Below, piece after piece: positions 1 through 7,540 of a DNA stretch of 44,655 nt. This stretch comes from a virus. The notes under the pieces were generated by a model that was given only the letters and a program-made list of their open reading frames with translations, had not been told where the DNA came from and ran no database searches. Each line of letters opens with the position of its first letter. The stretch's first letter is position 1. A program made the translations under genes and the position numbers. Location: positions 1 through 44,655 of the IMG/VR virus record IMGVR_UViG_3300028840_004838; one strand, 5' to 3'.

Positions 1-4
1 TGAA

Positions 5-190
5 GTGTATTTACCAATGCCAATAAGGCTATCAAATATTATTTTCCGATATACAGACCCTCCTACAGTCACAGTCAATGATAATAATAAGATAACATCA
101 TATAAAACTAAAAAAGAAGCTGAAAAAGAAATTAAAAAATACATAAAACTAATTGATTTTGTATTATCAAAAAAAGGAGGAAGAATATGA
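5..190 (+). CDS. hypothetical protein, possibly 5'-partial
   Basis: The frame is open to the left edge of the window, so this may be the C-terminal end of a longer protein. The first usable start inside the window is GTG at 5, giving 61 residues. The C-terminal half is Lys/Glu-rich and probably helical. The stop overlaps the next start as ATGA, which suggests translational coupling. No family recognised. Confidence 0.55.
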   Translation: MYLPMPIRLSNIIFRYTDPPTVTVNDNNKITSYKTKKEAEKEIKKYIKLIDFVLSKKGGRI

Positions 191-396
191 GAAGACTACC
201 AATAATAAGATTGGATGGAAGCAGGTACCCACCACGTGATGAAGACGAAATAGTAGAAGTCGATGAATATTATGAAGCTCGCGTTCCTTATCGCAGGTAT
301 TACCGCCGTGGTTTTGGTCGAATGGACCAATCACAACGCGGTTGGTGTTCAGGCGGACGTGGTCGTAACCGCGTTTCGGAATGCCGTTACAGGTGA
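187..396 (+). CDS. small Arg/Gly-rich protein with GGRGRNR motif
   Basis: A 69-residue basic protein. After an acidic N-terminal part (EDEIVEVDEYYE) comes an Arg/Tyr/Gly-rich tail containing GGRGRNRVSECRYR. The tail matches the small protein at 25911-26030 (RRG-GR-D-SQ-GW--GGRGRNR--ECR), which shows that this frame, and not the overlapping frame beginning at 263, is translated. The locally higher GC comes from Arg/Gly codons. The conserved Cys and the R/G pattern could bind nucleic acid or metal, but the function is unknown. Confidence 0.75.
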   Translation: MRRLPIIRLDGSRYPPRDEDEIVEVDEYYEARVPYRRYYRRGFGRMDQSQRGWCSGGRGRNRVSECRYR

Positions 397-400
397 TAAT

Positions 401-646
401 ATCATCAAAATTGATGACTATTGGAATATGTTCAATCGAAAAATGTTTATTAAGGACATGGAAGGAAAAGTAATAGCCAAAAGTTTCGTTCCTGAAAAAA
501 TAAAAACTATTGATGGAACGGCACATTATATCGGTACCGAAATTGAAAATAAACAAGGAAGATGGAATCAAAGTTATGCAACCCGTAATGGATATTGGGT
601 TATTCATGACAGTGAATATCATCATATTTACAGGGTGAGAAGATGA
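401..646 (+). CDS. small KIDDYW-tagged protein, probable AUC start
   Basis: In this frame no ATG, GTG or TTG lies between the end of the upstream gene and the conserved tag. A strong ribosome-binding sequence GGTGAT (392-397) sits three bases before ATC at 401. Starting there gives M-I-K-I-D-D-Y-W, identical to the N-termini encoded at 2734 and 24490. The same frame is open back to an ATG at 263, but that part overlaps the conserved Gly/Arg gene and looks like a shadow. The 81-residue product has a basic body (KDMEGKVIAKSFVPEK) ending HIYRVRR. The tag resembles a PIP box. Confidence 0.65.
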   Translation: MIKIDDYWNMFNRKMFIKDMEGKVIAKSFVPEKIKTIDGTAHYIGTEIENKQGRWNQSYATRNGYWVIHDSEYHHIYRVRR

Positions 647-747
647 AATGGATGAACATACCGGGTGATTATGATATCAAAAAAGGTGACATGCAAATAA
701 AAGCCGTAACTAAATTTGAAAAGAAATGGAGCAAGTCTTATGAATAA
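643..747 (+). CDS. 34-residue hypothetical microprotein
   Basis: It starts at ATG overlapping the previous stop (ATGA), with the SD-like GGGTGAGA just upstream. It encodes a Trp/Lys-rich 34-residue peptide starting MKWMNIPGDYDIKKGD, and its end overlaps the next start at 740 by eight bases. Coupled overlaps on both sides support translation. Function unknown. Confidence 0.5.
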   Translation: MKWMNIPGDYDIKKGDMQIKAVTKFEKKWSKSYE

Positions 748-1450
748 TAATCCGTTCAAAAGAGGAAGAATCGAAGTCCTTCCTGATGCTGGCAATCAAC
801 CTGACCCAACACAACAAAAAATCGATTACTATCAACAAAACCATGAAAAAATTGTCGACCCTATTGTACTAGCTTCATTACGAAAACATCGGGAGGATGT
901 ATTGCATGGTTCACGTTCATTGAATATGCTCATTCCAAACTTTTATCGAAAACCTGGCGATTGGGATATTTATTCACCGAACGAAAAGAAACGAGCTCTC
1001 GCTTTTGAAGAAGCAATTGATAAAAAAGTTGGCGCTGACATCACCGAAACAATACATATCGAAGTACCTAAAAGCATATTCGGGTTTAACGCCGCCGATG
1101 AAGATGATTCATCAAAAGATTTATACCGCGTTGTTGCACCACGTGTATCAAATGACGGTGAAATAGATGTTATGAGTAAACCAAAAAATCTCAAAACAAC
1201 TCGACATAAAGGAATCACTCATGAATCACTCGAATCTCAATATGCACGGACTGTTACACGCCGTCATCGTCAACCAATGAAAGCATCACAAGCGCGTAGC
1301 GACCAAACTGAAATCGAAGATTATTGGTATGTTAGAGGTCGCACTCCCCCAACAGTACCATCAATGAGAATGCAATTTACAACAACCCAACCCACATCAA
1401 TCAGAATGTCAAGAAAACGAGTATCAAGACCCCTACTATTTCGTGTATAG
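740..1450 (+). CDS. hypothetical protein with canonical PIP-box-like motif
   Basis: The start at ATG 740 is preferred because GGAG (728-731) lies eight bases upstream; an in-frame TTG at 716 has no such site. The product has 236 residues. The body is mixed alpha/beta and not recognised. Near the C-terminus residues 189-196 read QTEIEDYW, fitting the PCNA-interacting consensus Qxx[ILM]xx(aromatic)(aromatic). It is followed by a basic, Ser/Thr-rich, probably disordered tail. The motif corresponds to the N-terminal KIDDYW tag of neighbouring proteins. An inferred role is a clamp- or DNA-associated factor. Confidence 0.75.
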   Translation: MNNNPFKRGRIEVLPDAGNQPDPTQQKIDYYQQNHEKIVDPIVLASLRKHREDVLHGSRSLNMLIPNFYRKPGDWDIYSPNEKKRALAFEEAIDKKVGADITETIHIEVPKSIFGFNAADEDDSSKDLYRVVAPRVSNDGEIDVMSKPKNLKTTRHKGITHESLESQYARTVTRRHRQPMKASQARSDQTEIEDYWYVRGRTPPTVPSMRMQFTTTQPTSIRMSRKRVSRPLLFRV

Positions 1451-1501
1451 AAATTAATATAGCCCATCCAAAATAAAAAAAAATCAAAAAGAGATGAAAA
1501 A

Positions 1502-1717
1502 ATGCCCTTAAATGTACCTGACCCAACAGGAAAATACGCAACTGAATACTATACATGTAAAAAATGTAATTATTATCCAATTCCGCGTGTTGTAAAATTA
1601 ACACGGACAGGAGTTGAATACCTAAAAGGGGCTGTGGCATGTCCCCGTTGTTCAAGCAGTGACTTGCAATTTGAAAAAGCATATCGCTCGGACGCCTATG
1701 GAAATATATTGGAGTAG
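1502..1717 (+). CDS. zinc-ribbon protein
   Basis: 71 residues with two CxxC knuckles, CKKC near residue 19 and CPRC near residue 47, about 25 residues apart: a classical zinc ribbon. SD AAAGAGATG lies just upstream of the ATG. It resembles small archaeal nucleic-acid-binding or transcription-factor-like ribbons, but no specific family can be assigned. Confidence 0.75.
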   Translation: MPLNVPDPTGKYATEYYTCKKCNYYPIPRVVKLTRTGVEYLKGAVACPRCSSSDLQFEKAYRSDAYGNILE

Positions 1718-1727
1718 CGGATGATGC

Positions 1728-2069
1728 ATGAAAATCGATGAACATTGGAAAAGCGCAAAAAAGACTTTCATGAATCTCAATATTTATAAGCGTTGGTCGA
1801 AATACCCTGATTTCGTTTACCGACAAAAGAAAATAGGTAAATTTATTTTAGAATTATTAGGGGGCACGGACAGAGGTGCTACTATTCTGATTTGGGAACC
1901 TGGCACTCTTGATAGAGATATTCCTTTCTTTGGATTAGAAACAAGTGATGATAAGAAATATAAATTATTTACTCAAGCTAATTTTATGTATTTTATGAAC
2001 GCAGTTGATGAATATAACAGTTTAGAAGATAAACATGATGTTATGGATTTAGCATACAGGGCGTTATAA
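1728..2069 (+). CDS. KIDEHW-tagged hypothetical protein
   Basis: 113 residues starting MKIDEHWKSAKK, a divergent version of the KIDDYW N-terminal tag (Y replaced by H). The rest is mixed alpha/beta with a hydrophobic segment GATILIW and an acidic C-terminus. It ends in TAATG overlap with the next tagged gene. No known domain recognised. Confidence 0.75.
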   Translation: MKIDEHWKSAKKTFMNLNIYKRWSKYPDFVYRQKKIGKFILELLGGTDRGATILIWEPGTLDRDIPFFGLETSDDKKYKLFTQANFMYFMNAVDEYNSLEDKHDVMDLAYRAL

Positions 2070-2446
2070 TGAAAATATTTGACTATTGGAACGTTCCACA
2101 AAAACGAGATGAAGACATCATCAAACAAACATTCGATGAATACAAAGAAAAGTTCGATAGCGAAATGTGGGAATTCATACATTACTATGACGCTTCATTA
2201 CCACCAATTTCCGTTTATGATTATAAACTTTCACAACTAAAAAAAGCAATAAAAAATTCTGCTGTTGTCAACAAAAAAACATGGTTGAAAAAAATAGATG
2301 ATGAAATAAAAGAAGAAAAGAAAATGTTTGATATCGCTTATCAAATTCTTCGTAAAAGACAACACAACGAATCGATAGAGGATGAAAAATATGCAATCAG
2401 TTCACAATTACATGATAGATACATATCACGAGAAGGAGGTATTTAA
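2069..2446 (+). CDS. KIFDYW-tagged helical protein
   Basis: 125 residues starting MKIFDYWNVPQK, a variant of the shared N-terminal tag. The body is strongly charged (KKIDDEIKEEKKMFDIAYQILRKRQ) and predicted helical, perhaps coiled-coil. Translationally coupled to the preceding gene by TAATG. Function unknown; the tag suggests membership of the putative clamp-docking set. Confidence 0.75.
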   Translation: MKIFDYWNVPQKRDEDIIKQTFDEYKEKFDSEMWEFIHYYDASLPPISVYDYKLSQLKKAIKNSAVVNKKTWLKKIDDEIKEEKKMFDIAYQILRKRQHNESIEDEKYAISSQLHDRYISREGGI

Positions 2447-2737
2447 TTGAAAATTGACGACTACTGGCATAAAGACACATCACAAACAACACTAAATAAC
2501 GCTAAAGTCATAAAAAGAATCGATAATTGGACTGTTGAAGTATACGAGTCCTCACGGAGCGGTCATCATGAACTTGTGGTAAGCGATGGATATCATACTT
2601 ATTATCCTATTATTTATGAGCATGATAAAAGCGTTGCCTATGACCATCCTTATTATATACCAACATGGGTTCGTAAATGGATAAGAGATAATGCGGATAA
2701 ATTGTATAAGTTATTGAAAAAGTTGGATGAAAAATGA
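2447..2737 (+). CDS. KIDDYW-tagged small protein (TTG start)
   Basis: Starts at TTG directly after the previous stop with a strong SD (AAGGAGGT at 2433-2440), giving MKIDDYWHKDTSQ. The 96-residue product has a beta-rich middle (TVEVYESSRSGHHELVVSDGYHTYYPI) and a helical C-terminus ending LYKLLKKLDEK. No domain recognised. It overlaps the next tagged gene by ATGA. Confidence 0.8.
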   Translation: MKIDDYWHKDTSQTTLNNAKVIKRIDNWTVEVYESSRSGHHELVVSDGYHTYYPIIYEHDKSVAYDHPYYIPTWVRKWIRDNADKLYKLLKKLDEK

Positions 2738-3123
2738 TTAAGATTGATGACTACTGGGGTGTTAAACCTAAAGGCGATTATACGAATGATGAATTAATTT
2801 TTGCGACACAACGAATACTCGATGAACTGAAGAAAGGAAAAATACCAAAAGAAGAAGACGTCAAAATATTTTTTTCAAGAGATAACGACCTATGCAATCA
2901 TTACAAAGGTTATTGTCCACAAATTTTTGGTGATACTGAATGTAAAGGTGACAGAAAAGGTGAATACAACGTTATTGTATACATCAAAGAAACAGGACAA
3001 TTTGGAGCGCATATATTATGTAAAAGTTGTCTTGATGAATACATTAAATTAACAAGTCCTTATAATCGAAAAGGTAATGTTTTTGAGTCACCCAATAAAA
3101 AAGTATTCGTTTATAAAAGGTGA
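2734..3123 (+). CDS. KIDDYW-tagged zinc-binding protein
   Basis: 129 residues starting MIKIDDYWGVKPKGD. After a helical stretch there is a Cys-rich region (LCNHYKGYC ... TEC ... CKSC) likely to bind zinc. The tag sits on an otherwise unrelated body, which supports the idea that it is a separable docking peptide. Overlaps the preceding stop as ATGA. Confidence 0.8.
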   Translation: MIKIDDYWGVKPKGDYTNDELIFATQRILDELKKGKIPKEEDVKIFFSRDNDLCNHYKGYCPQIFGDTECKGDRKGEYNVIVYIKETGQFGAHILCKSCLDEYIKLTSPYNRKGNVFESPNKKVFVYKR

Positions 3124-3127
3124 AACC

Positions 3128-3355
3128 ATGGTAAAAATAAATGATTATTGGCATAAAAAACCTAAACCTATTAAAAGAAAATATTTAGTAACAAGGAATT
3201 TTTCAGCGTATGGTTACCGAGTACAAAGAATAGAAGCAACATCAAAAGAAGAAGCGATTAGATTATCAAATGATTATCCTGATGATAATATCATAGAACA
3301 AGAATTTGATGATGCAGAAGATGAAGGATTTTATTCTATCCGAGAGGAAAAATGA
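3128..3355 (+). CDS. KINDYW-tagged small protein
   Basis: The start at ATG 3128 follows GGTGAA and gives MVKINDYWHKKPKPIK; an in-frame upstream start at 3077 lies inside the previous gene and is less likely. 75 residues: tag, basic linker, then a beta-alpha-beta pattern (KYLVTRNFSAYGYRVQRIEATSKEEAIRLS) and an acidic tail. The middle resembles small archaeal domains with a YxVxxxxAxSxEEA pattern. Confidence 0.75.
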   Translation: MVKINDYWHKKPKPIKRKYLVTRNFSAYGYRVQRIEATSKEEAIRLSNDYPDDNIIEQEFDDAEDEGFYSIREEK

Positions 3356-4050
3356 AAAAACCACCAGCAAGAAAAAAAGGTGACATCGATATATTCAAAG
3401 GTTTATTATTTGAGCCAAAAAGCCTTAGTCGAACTTATAATTTTGGAAATGACATTAATACCAATATTTCATCCTTTTTACAACCACAACATGTTTTTTA
3501 TTGGACATTAAATCCGAGTATAGCGATACTTTTCGCTTTAGACCCTAAGAATGAACGATTACATGACCAGCGAGTAATATATGTTCCAACAACAAAAAAG
3601 ATTGATGTTTACATCAATATGCACATCAAAGATGCATATAAAAAGTTACAACCTGGAGATTTCGGTTTGATATTACGTGCTGGTTTACCTGAACAAGCCA
3701 GATTTGAATTCAATCAACATTTAATAGAACAAGAAGTTGAATCACCACAAAAAACAATAGTTACCCATATAGGTGTTGTTGATAAACAATTAATGAATCC
3801 AAAATGGTTACACATCAATCGAATCCCGAAACAATTGTTTCAGTCCGCCCAACAAGTAGCAGAATATATAAAAGCACATGGAAGACACATAAAATGGAAA
3901 AGACCACTTACACCAACATTGTTGACATGGGCTATTCAAGATTTAGATAATTGGGATGAAGATTCAGCATTTAATGAAACATATAAGTATGCAAATGATG
4001 TACGGCAATTGTTATCAGTATTTGACTATTACGAAAAATTAAATAAATAA
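3352..4050 (+). CDS. hypothetical protein, possible ADP-ribosyltransferase-like fold
   Basis: 232 residues beginning with a basic patch (KKPPARKKGD). The block VFYWTLNPSIAILFALDP followed by a beta strand (RVIYVPTTKKIDVYI) loosely recalls the second motif of ART-fold proteins, but the catalytic residues are not clear. The C-terminus LLSVFDYYEKLNK resembles the element's PIP-like tags (compare KIFDYW). Starts by ATGA overlap with the preceding gene. Confidence 0.7.
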   Translation: MKKPPARKKGDIDIFKGLLFEPKSLSRTYNFGNDINTNISSFLQPQHVFYWTLNPSIAILFALDPKNERLHDQRVIYVPTTKKIDVYINMHIKDAYKKLQPGDFGLILRAGLPEQARFEFNQHLIEQEVESPQKTIVTHIGVVDKQLMNPKWLHINRIPKQLFQSAQQVAEYIKAHGRHIKWKRPLTPTLLTWAIQDLDNWDEDSAFNETYKYANDVRQLLSVFDYYEKLNK

Positions 4051-4064
4051 TGGAGGAAAGAAAT

Positions 4065-4256
4065 ATGACGCATTTGTTAGGAACAAGAAGGAAATTTGGT
4101 GACGAATATTTCGTTGCGAAAGCATCACGTCACACAAAAGCAGACGCCAACCGTTATGCAGACAATAAACGAAAACAAGGATGGAAAGCACGTATTGTTG
4201 TTGCAAAACATCCAACGAAAGGAAAAGAATATTATATCTATATGAGAAAAACGTAA
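4065..4256 (+). CDS. small basic protein
   Basis: The start at ATG 4065 is chosen because GGAGG (4052-4056) lies eight bases upstream; ATG 4050 would place the SD inside the gene. 63 residues with a beta-alpha-beta pattern (EYFVAKASRHTKADANRYADNKRKQGWKARIVV), many Lys/Arg, ending YIYMRKT. Last gene of the first operon. Family not recognised; nucleic-acid binding is possible from charge alone. Confidence 0.75.
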   Translation: MTHLLGTRRKFGDEYFVAKASRHTKADANRYADNKRKQGWKARIVVAKHPTKGKEYYIYMRKT

Positions 4257-4339
4257 AATACAATCATAATCGTGATTAATACACACCCAAATATTGATTG
4301 GATGCATACAAGAAATCATTCCACACCCTCTCTCCCATA

Positions 4340-4350
4340 GTTTTAAATAG
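4340..4350 (+). promoter_or_regulatory. probable TATA promoter for the membrane module
   Basis: GTTTTAAATAG lies in the 143-base gap between 4256 and the TTG start at 4400. Transcription would begin about 25 bases downstream, leaving a short leader that contains GGTGAGG (4390-4396). The C-rich tract just upstream is unusual for this AT-rich region. Confidence 0.55.
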
Positions 4351-4399
4351 GACCGTCTTGTTTTTCTATTTAACATTAACTAAAGGTCAGGTGAGGAAT

Positions 4400-4765
4400 T
4401 TGAAGAGTGGTGAGGACACTCAGTATAGAAAGATATCAATTACCATACCGGAAGGTATGTATGATTGGTTAGAAAAACACCGCGAAATCAATCGCAGTCA
4501 ATTATTCCGTGATGCCGTTGAGCGTGAAAAACATTTTACCGAAGAAAAAATTTCACCTTTAATGTTTTTGATTTCTATCATGGGATATGTTTTCTCTGTT
4601 GTATTAATTTGTATTGCATTAACACCAACTCCTATACATCAAACAACACGAGGATTTCTTGGGTTATTAGGAGGATTTTTAGCGTTTGCAACTGCAATGT
4701 TGTATCAAAAAGAGAAAAAGAATATTGAAAAATTAAATAAGCGAGAGAATAATAATGCCGTATGA
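4400..4765 (+). CDS. ribbon-helix-helix domain fused to two membrane helices
   Basis: TTG 4400 is the likely start (SD GGTGAGG immediately upstream, TATA box 50 bases before); a longer frame from 4298 would include the promoter. Of 121 residues, about 12-50 fit a CopG/Arc ribbon-helix-helix (RKISITIPEGMYDWLEKHRE then INRSQLFRDAVEREK). Two membrane helices (MFLISIMGYVFSVVLICIAL and GFLGLLGGFLAFATAML) and a charged tail follow. A DNA-binding fold tethered to a membrane may anchor DNA to the envelope or sense assembly. It opens the module running to 9569. Confidence 0.8.
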   Translation: MKSGEDTQYRKISITIPEGMYDWLEKHREINRSQLFRDAVEREKHFTEEKISPLMFLISIMGYVFSVVLICIALTPTPIHQTTRGFLGLLGGFLAFATAMLYQKEKKNIEKLNKRENNNAV

Positions 4766-5183
4766 TGAATTTGATAGGGACGCGGCTTTAACTGTTACAC
4801 AGTTCATGTTGTCCCCTGATATTCCAAACGCAGAAAAAAAGCATTTTGAAAAATTCTACCTTATGTTTTCAAAAATTATGGCACTCGGTAATATTGAACG
4901 TAAGGATATTTTAGCGATGACTATCGCTTTTGATGAAATTTGTATGCTACTCGAAATGGGTATGTATTCTACGGCACGTCAAATGATGGGTCGCGAACTA
5001 ATGAAAATACAGTTATCTCGAAGTGTTGATGGTTTTCAAATTTTGTATGGTCAAACTGGTGTACAACGTAGCGAAAATGTGCAACATGTTATGCAACAAC
5101 GAAGACGTAAAACATTAGGGGGACGTATTATGGGTGCATTTCGTAAAGAACCAGAACAAGGTCAATGGGAGCAAGTACAATGA
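4755..5183 (+). CDS. hypothetical helical protein of the membrane module
   Basis: 142 residues, mostly helical and Met-rich (FEKFYLMFSKIMALGNIERKDILAMTIAFDEICMLLEMGM), with a basic C-terminal stretch QQRRRKTLGGRIMGAFRKEPEQ. Overlaps the RHH-membrane gene by 11 bases and the following gene by ATGA. No domain recognised; position suggests a soluble partner in the module. Confidence 0.8.
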   Translation: MPYDEFDRDAALTVTQFMLSPDIPNAEKKHFEKFYLMFSKIMALGNIERKDILAMTIAFDEICMLLEMGMYSTARQMMGRELMKIQLSRSVDGFQILYGQTGVQRSENVQHVMQQRRRKTLGGRIMGAFRKEPEQGQWEQVQ

Positions 5184-5821
5184 TATTTTTCTTAGTATTT
5201 ATGTTAATATTTTTTGGGTTAGTGTTAAGCGGGTTGTTCAGTTTGATGCCAATATCGGTACTCGTAACGGTTCCACCTATGATTCGAATGATGTTCTTTT
5301 TTGTTGGTGTAATGATATCAATTGTTGGTTTAATGATGTTGCATGGTCGTGCTTATAAAACAGGTGCGATACATTTACTTAATTTCGGAAAACCAGGCAC
5401 AATCATTTGGTTTTATGTATATCGAGATGGAAGCATCAAAATAACACCAGCAATGCGTGAAGTTGAAGGAACACTTTATTCTCCTGAACTCGATGCACAA
5501 ATTCAAGATTTCAAATCATATCGTTTATTCGACCACTCAGTGCGTTTCGTTCCTGAAGGAATAGGACACGCCGTAGACCTTGATATGGTCCTTTATTCAA
5601 TGATGTTGAAAAACAAATACGGTTATCAAAACATACGTGAAGCGCGAGAAAGTGCATTTGTTAACATTTTGAAAAAATTACGCATACCTATACAAGACCA
5701 AAAGAAAGAAATCATACAACCAGAACGACTTGCACATGATGAAGGTTTACAAGACATTGAAAAAATGCGCCGATTTGATAGTGAAACAATAAAACGAAAA
5801 ATGAGAAATGAAATGGGTTGA
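5180..5821 (+). CDS. two-TM membrane protein with soluble C-domain
   Basis: Start at ATG 5180 (ATGA overlap, SD GGGAG at 5167-5171). 213 residues: two N-terminal membrane helices (MIFFLVFMLIFFGLVLSGLF; MMFFFVGVMISIVGLMML), then a soluble domain of about 150 residues with a beta-rich part (GTIIWFYVYRDGSIKITPAM) and a charged helical tail. Possibly a virion or secretion-type component; no family recognised. Confidence 0.8.
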   Translation: MIFFLVFMLIFFGLVLSGLFSLMPISVLVTVPPMIRMMFFFVGVMISIVGLMMLHGRAYKTGAIHLLNFGKPGTIIWFYVYRDGSIKITPAMREVEGTLYSPELDAQIQDFKSYRLFDHSVRFVPEGIGHAVDLDMVLYSMMLKNKYGYQNIREARESAFVNILKKLRIPIQDQKKEIIQPERLAHDEGLQDIEKMRRFDSETIKRKMRNEMG

Positions 5822-5825
5822 TTTT

Positions 5826-6512
5826 ATGGGAAGATTAAAGGATAAATTATTACATAATAGAGCAATCCGAGAACAACATGACCGTGATGTCGCGGAACAA
5901 CAACAAGTTCAACCAGTACAACAAGTTCAACCAGTACAAGATATGACGCCTGAGCAACAACAACTTGCACAGGAATTACAACAATATCAACAACAGCAAC
6001 AACAATATGACCAATATCAACAGCAGTATCAACAGCAGTATCCTGAATATCAACAATATACACAACCAGAACAATATCCACCGGACCAATCACAACAATA
6101 TCAATCGATGACGCCTTATGATGCACATCTGCAACGTTTAGCGCAACTTGAACAAGAAGGTTCAGTAGATGTGGATTCGCCTTTATCAATTCTTGATGAG
6201 ATTAAAGAAAAGCCAGCACCTAAAGGGGTCTTTCCTGTTATTATTGGGGGAAGGCCCCTTGATTTACACGCATTAGAAGATTACGTTGTCAAAATATCAC
6301 CATTTTCTTTGAAAACTGTATTACGATATCACAACGCAAGGACTATTGAAGAAATCAAAGGTTATGGTCGCGGACCAAACGTTAAACTCAAGGGTGGTAT
6401 GATTATGTTCATTCTTTTCGCTGTTGCCATGGCAGCTTTAGGTATATTCGTTATCATGTTCATGCCCGATTTAATGTCATCATTTGGTAGTGGCGGAGGA
6501 TTGATACCGTAA
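5826..6512 (+). CDS. Q/Y-rich protein with C-terminal membrane anchor
   Basis: Start at ATG 5826 preferred (GGGTTGA upstream), with ATG 5808 possible. About 228 residues. Residues 20-105 are a low-complexity Gln/Tyr/Pro tract (QQYQQ repeats) encoded by mixed CAA/CAG codons. A globular part containing VFPVIIGGRPLDLHALEDYV follows, then one membrane helix (MIMFILFAVAMAALGIFVIMF) and a Gly-rich end. The same tract type recurs at 7541 and 16571. Possibly a structural scaffold. Confidence 0.8.
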   Translation: MGRLKDKLLHNRAIREQHDRDVAEQQQVQPVQQVQPVQDMTPEQQQLAQELQQYQQQQQQYDQYQQQYQQQYPEYQQYTQPEQYPPDQSQQYQSMTPYDAHLQRLAQLEQEGSVDVDSPLSILDEIKEKPAPKGVFPVIIGGRPLDLHALEDYVVKISPFSLKTVLRYHNARTIEEIKGYGRGPNVKLKGGMIMFILFAVAMAALGIFVIMFMPDLMSSFGSGGGLIP

Positions 6513-6649
6513 TGAATATTGTAGGAGCGATAAAGGAAGCATTACATGATATCAAAATACAATTGAAATTCGATTGGGACCGCGGAGCTCAAATGGGCAA
6601 AGAAATGAAAAAAGAGCATAAAGAAAAAATAAAGAAGTTGAAAAAATGA
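6512..6649 (+). CDS. 45-residue basic amphipathic microprotein
   Basis: Starts by TAATG overlap with the preceding gene and ends by ATGA overlap with the next. The product is a Lys-rich helix (AIKEALHDIKIQLKFDWDRG then KEMKKEHKEKIKKLKK). Coupling on both sides inside the membrane module supports it as a real gene. It could be a membrane-surface or nucleic-acid-binding peptide. Confidence 0.65.
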   Translation: MNIVGAIKEALHDIKIQLKFDWDRGAQMGKEMKKEHKEKIKKLKK

Positions 6650-7200
6650 AAATCAATCCAGCATTAATCACATTCGTAATAACAGTCGTTCTTATTGCTG
6701 TATTAGGAATTATAGCTGTAAATATTGTAACAACCTCTTTTACTGATAATACCCAATATGTGGCAAGCAACATCACAACAGGCACATCATTAAACAGTAT
6801 TAGCAATCTTCTTGGAATGATACTTATCATCGCCGCTAGTATGTTTATCATCATGTTTTTAATGATATGGGTATCAGATGCCAATCGTTTTAGTAAACCG
6901 TTCAAAATACTCAAATTATTACTTCAATCAATCACCTATTTCTTTTACGGTGTTGCAGCTATCATCATTGTAGCTGTACCAGCATACATCATTTGGGTTT
7001 TATGGAATTACACTGCTATTGAAGGCAATACAGGAAGCTTCCTTGAAGTTTTGAAATGGGCACTTATTATCGCTGGTGCTTACTTAGGTATCTGTTTCCT
7101 CGGTTGGTTATCAAAACGGTATTTCTTTGATAAACTATCAAAACGACTTGCTGAAAGGAGAGAAAATGAGCCGGAGGATAAAAAAGTTGAAACAGTTTGA
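6646..7200 (+). CDS. four-TM integral membrane protein
   Basis: 184 residues with four clear membrane helices: residues about 8-27, 55-77, 92-117 and 132-153. The loop after the first helix is polar with possible N-glycosylation sequons (NIT, NYT), so it may face outside. The C-terminus is charged and cytoplasmic. Unknown family; central to the module and possibly a channel or envelope protein. Confidence 0.8.
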   Translation: MKINPALITFVITVVLIAVLGIIAVNIVTTSFTDNTQYVASNITTGTSLNSISNLLGMILIIAASMFIIMFLMIWVSDANRFSKPFKILKLLLQSITYFFYGVAAIIIVAVPAYIIWVLWNYTAIEGNTGSFLEVLKWALIIAGAYLGICFLGWLSKRYFFDKLSKRLAERRENEPEDKKVETV

Positions 7201-7531
7201 TGCCTTATCCCAAGAAGAGAAACAGAAATTCGTTGCGTATTGGCTTGTTAGAATGAATGATAACATTATGATAACCATCATACAAGCTGTGCTTATTTTA
7301 AGCATCTTCATGGCTGTCGGTCTCATTTGTATATTGGACATTCGTATGATTCTAGCAGGAGTTTTCATAGCTTGTATTTCCTTTGGTTTTTCATTAGCTC
7401 TTGAAAAAAGGAAAGAAAGGACACAGAAATATCTACAGTTAGCTTTTGGAACCAACAATTCGTTTGAAGGATTTATGGATATTAAAAAATCTGATATTGA
7501 TAATCTCATTAGAGGATGGATAAAAAAGTGA
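7166..7531 (+). CDS. two-TM membrane protein
   Basis: Start at ATG 7166 behind AAAGGAGAG, overlapping the previous gene by 35 bases. 121 residues: basic N-terminus, two membrane helices (IMITIIQAVLILSIFMAVGLI and MILAGVFIACISFGFSLAL) and a cytoplasmic C-terminal helix. No recognised domain. Confidence 0.8.
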   Translation: MSRRIKKLKQFDALSQEEKQKFVAYWLVRMNDNIMITIIQAVLILSIFMAVGLICILDIRMILAGVFIACISFGFSLALEKRKERTQKYLQLAFGTNNSFEGFMDIKKSDIDNLIRGWIKK

Positions 7532-7540
7532 GGAAAAAGT

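Noticed and set aside
263-400. Signal-peptide-like N-terminus (MKLAFLIAGITAVVLVEW) in frame with the KIDDYW gene at 401
   Set aside because: The same bases encode the GGRGRNR tail conserved at 25911-26030 in another frame, and the Ala/Val-rich product is what Arg/Gly codons give when shifted. No SD precedes ATG 263.
5990-6110. DNA tandem repeats like those of Borg-type elements
   Set aside because: The CAA/CAG-rich stretch is irregular at DNA level and explained by a Gln/Tyr-rich protein tract; no perfect intergenic tandem arrays were seen.
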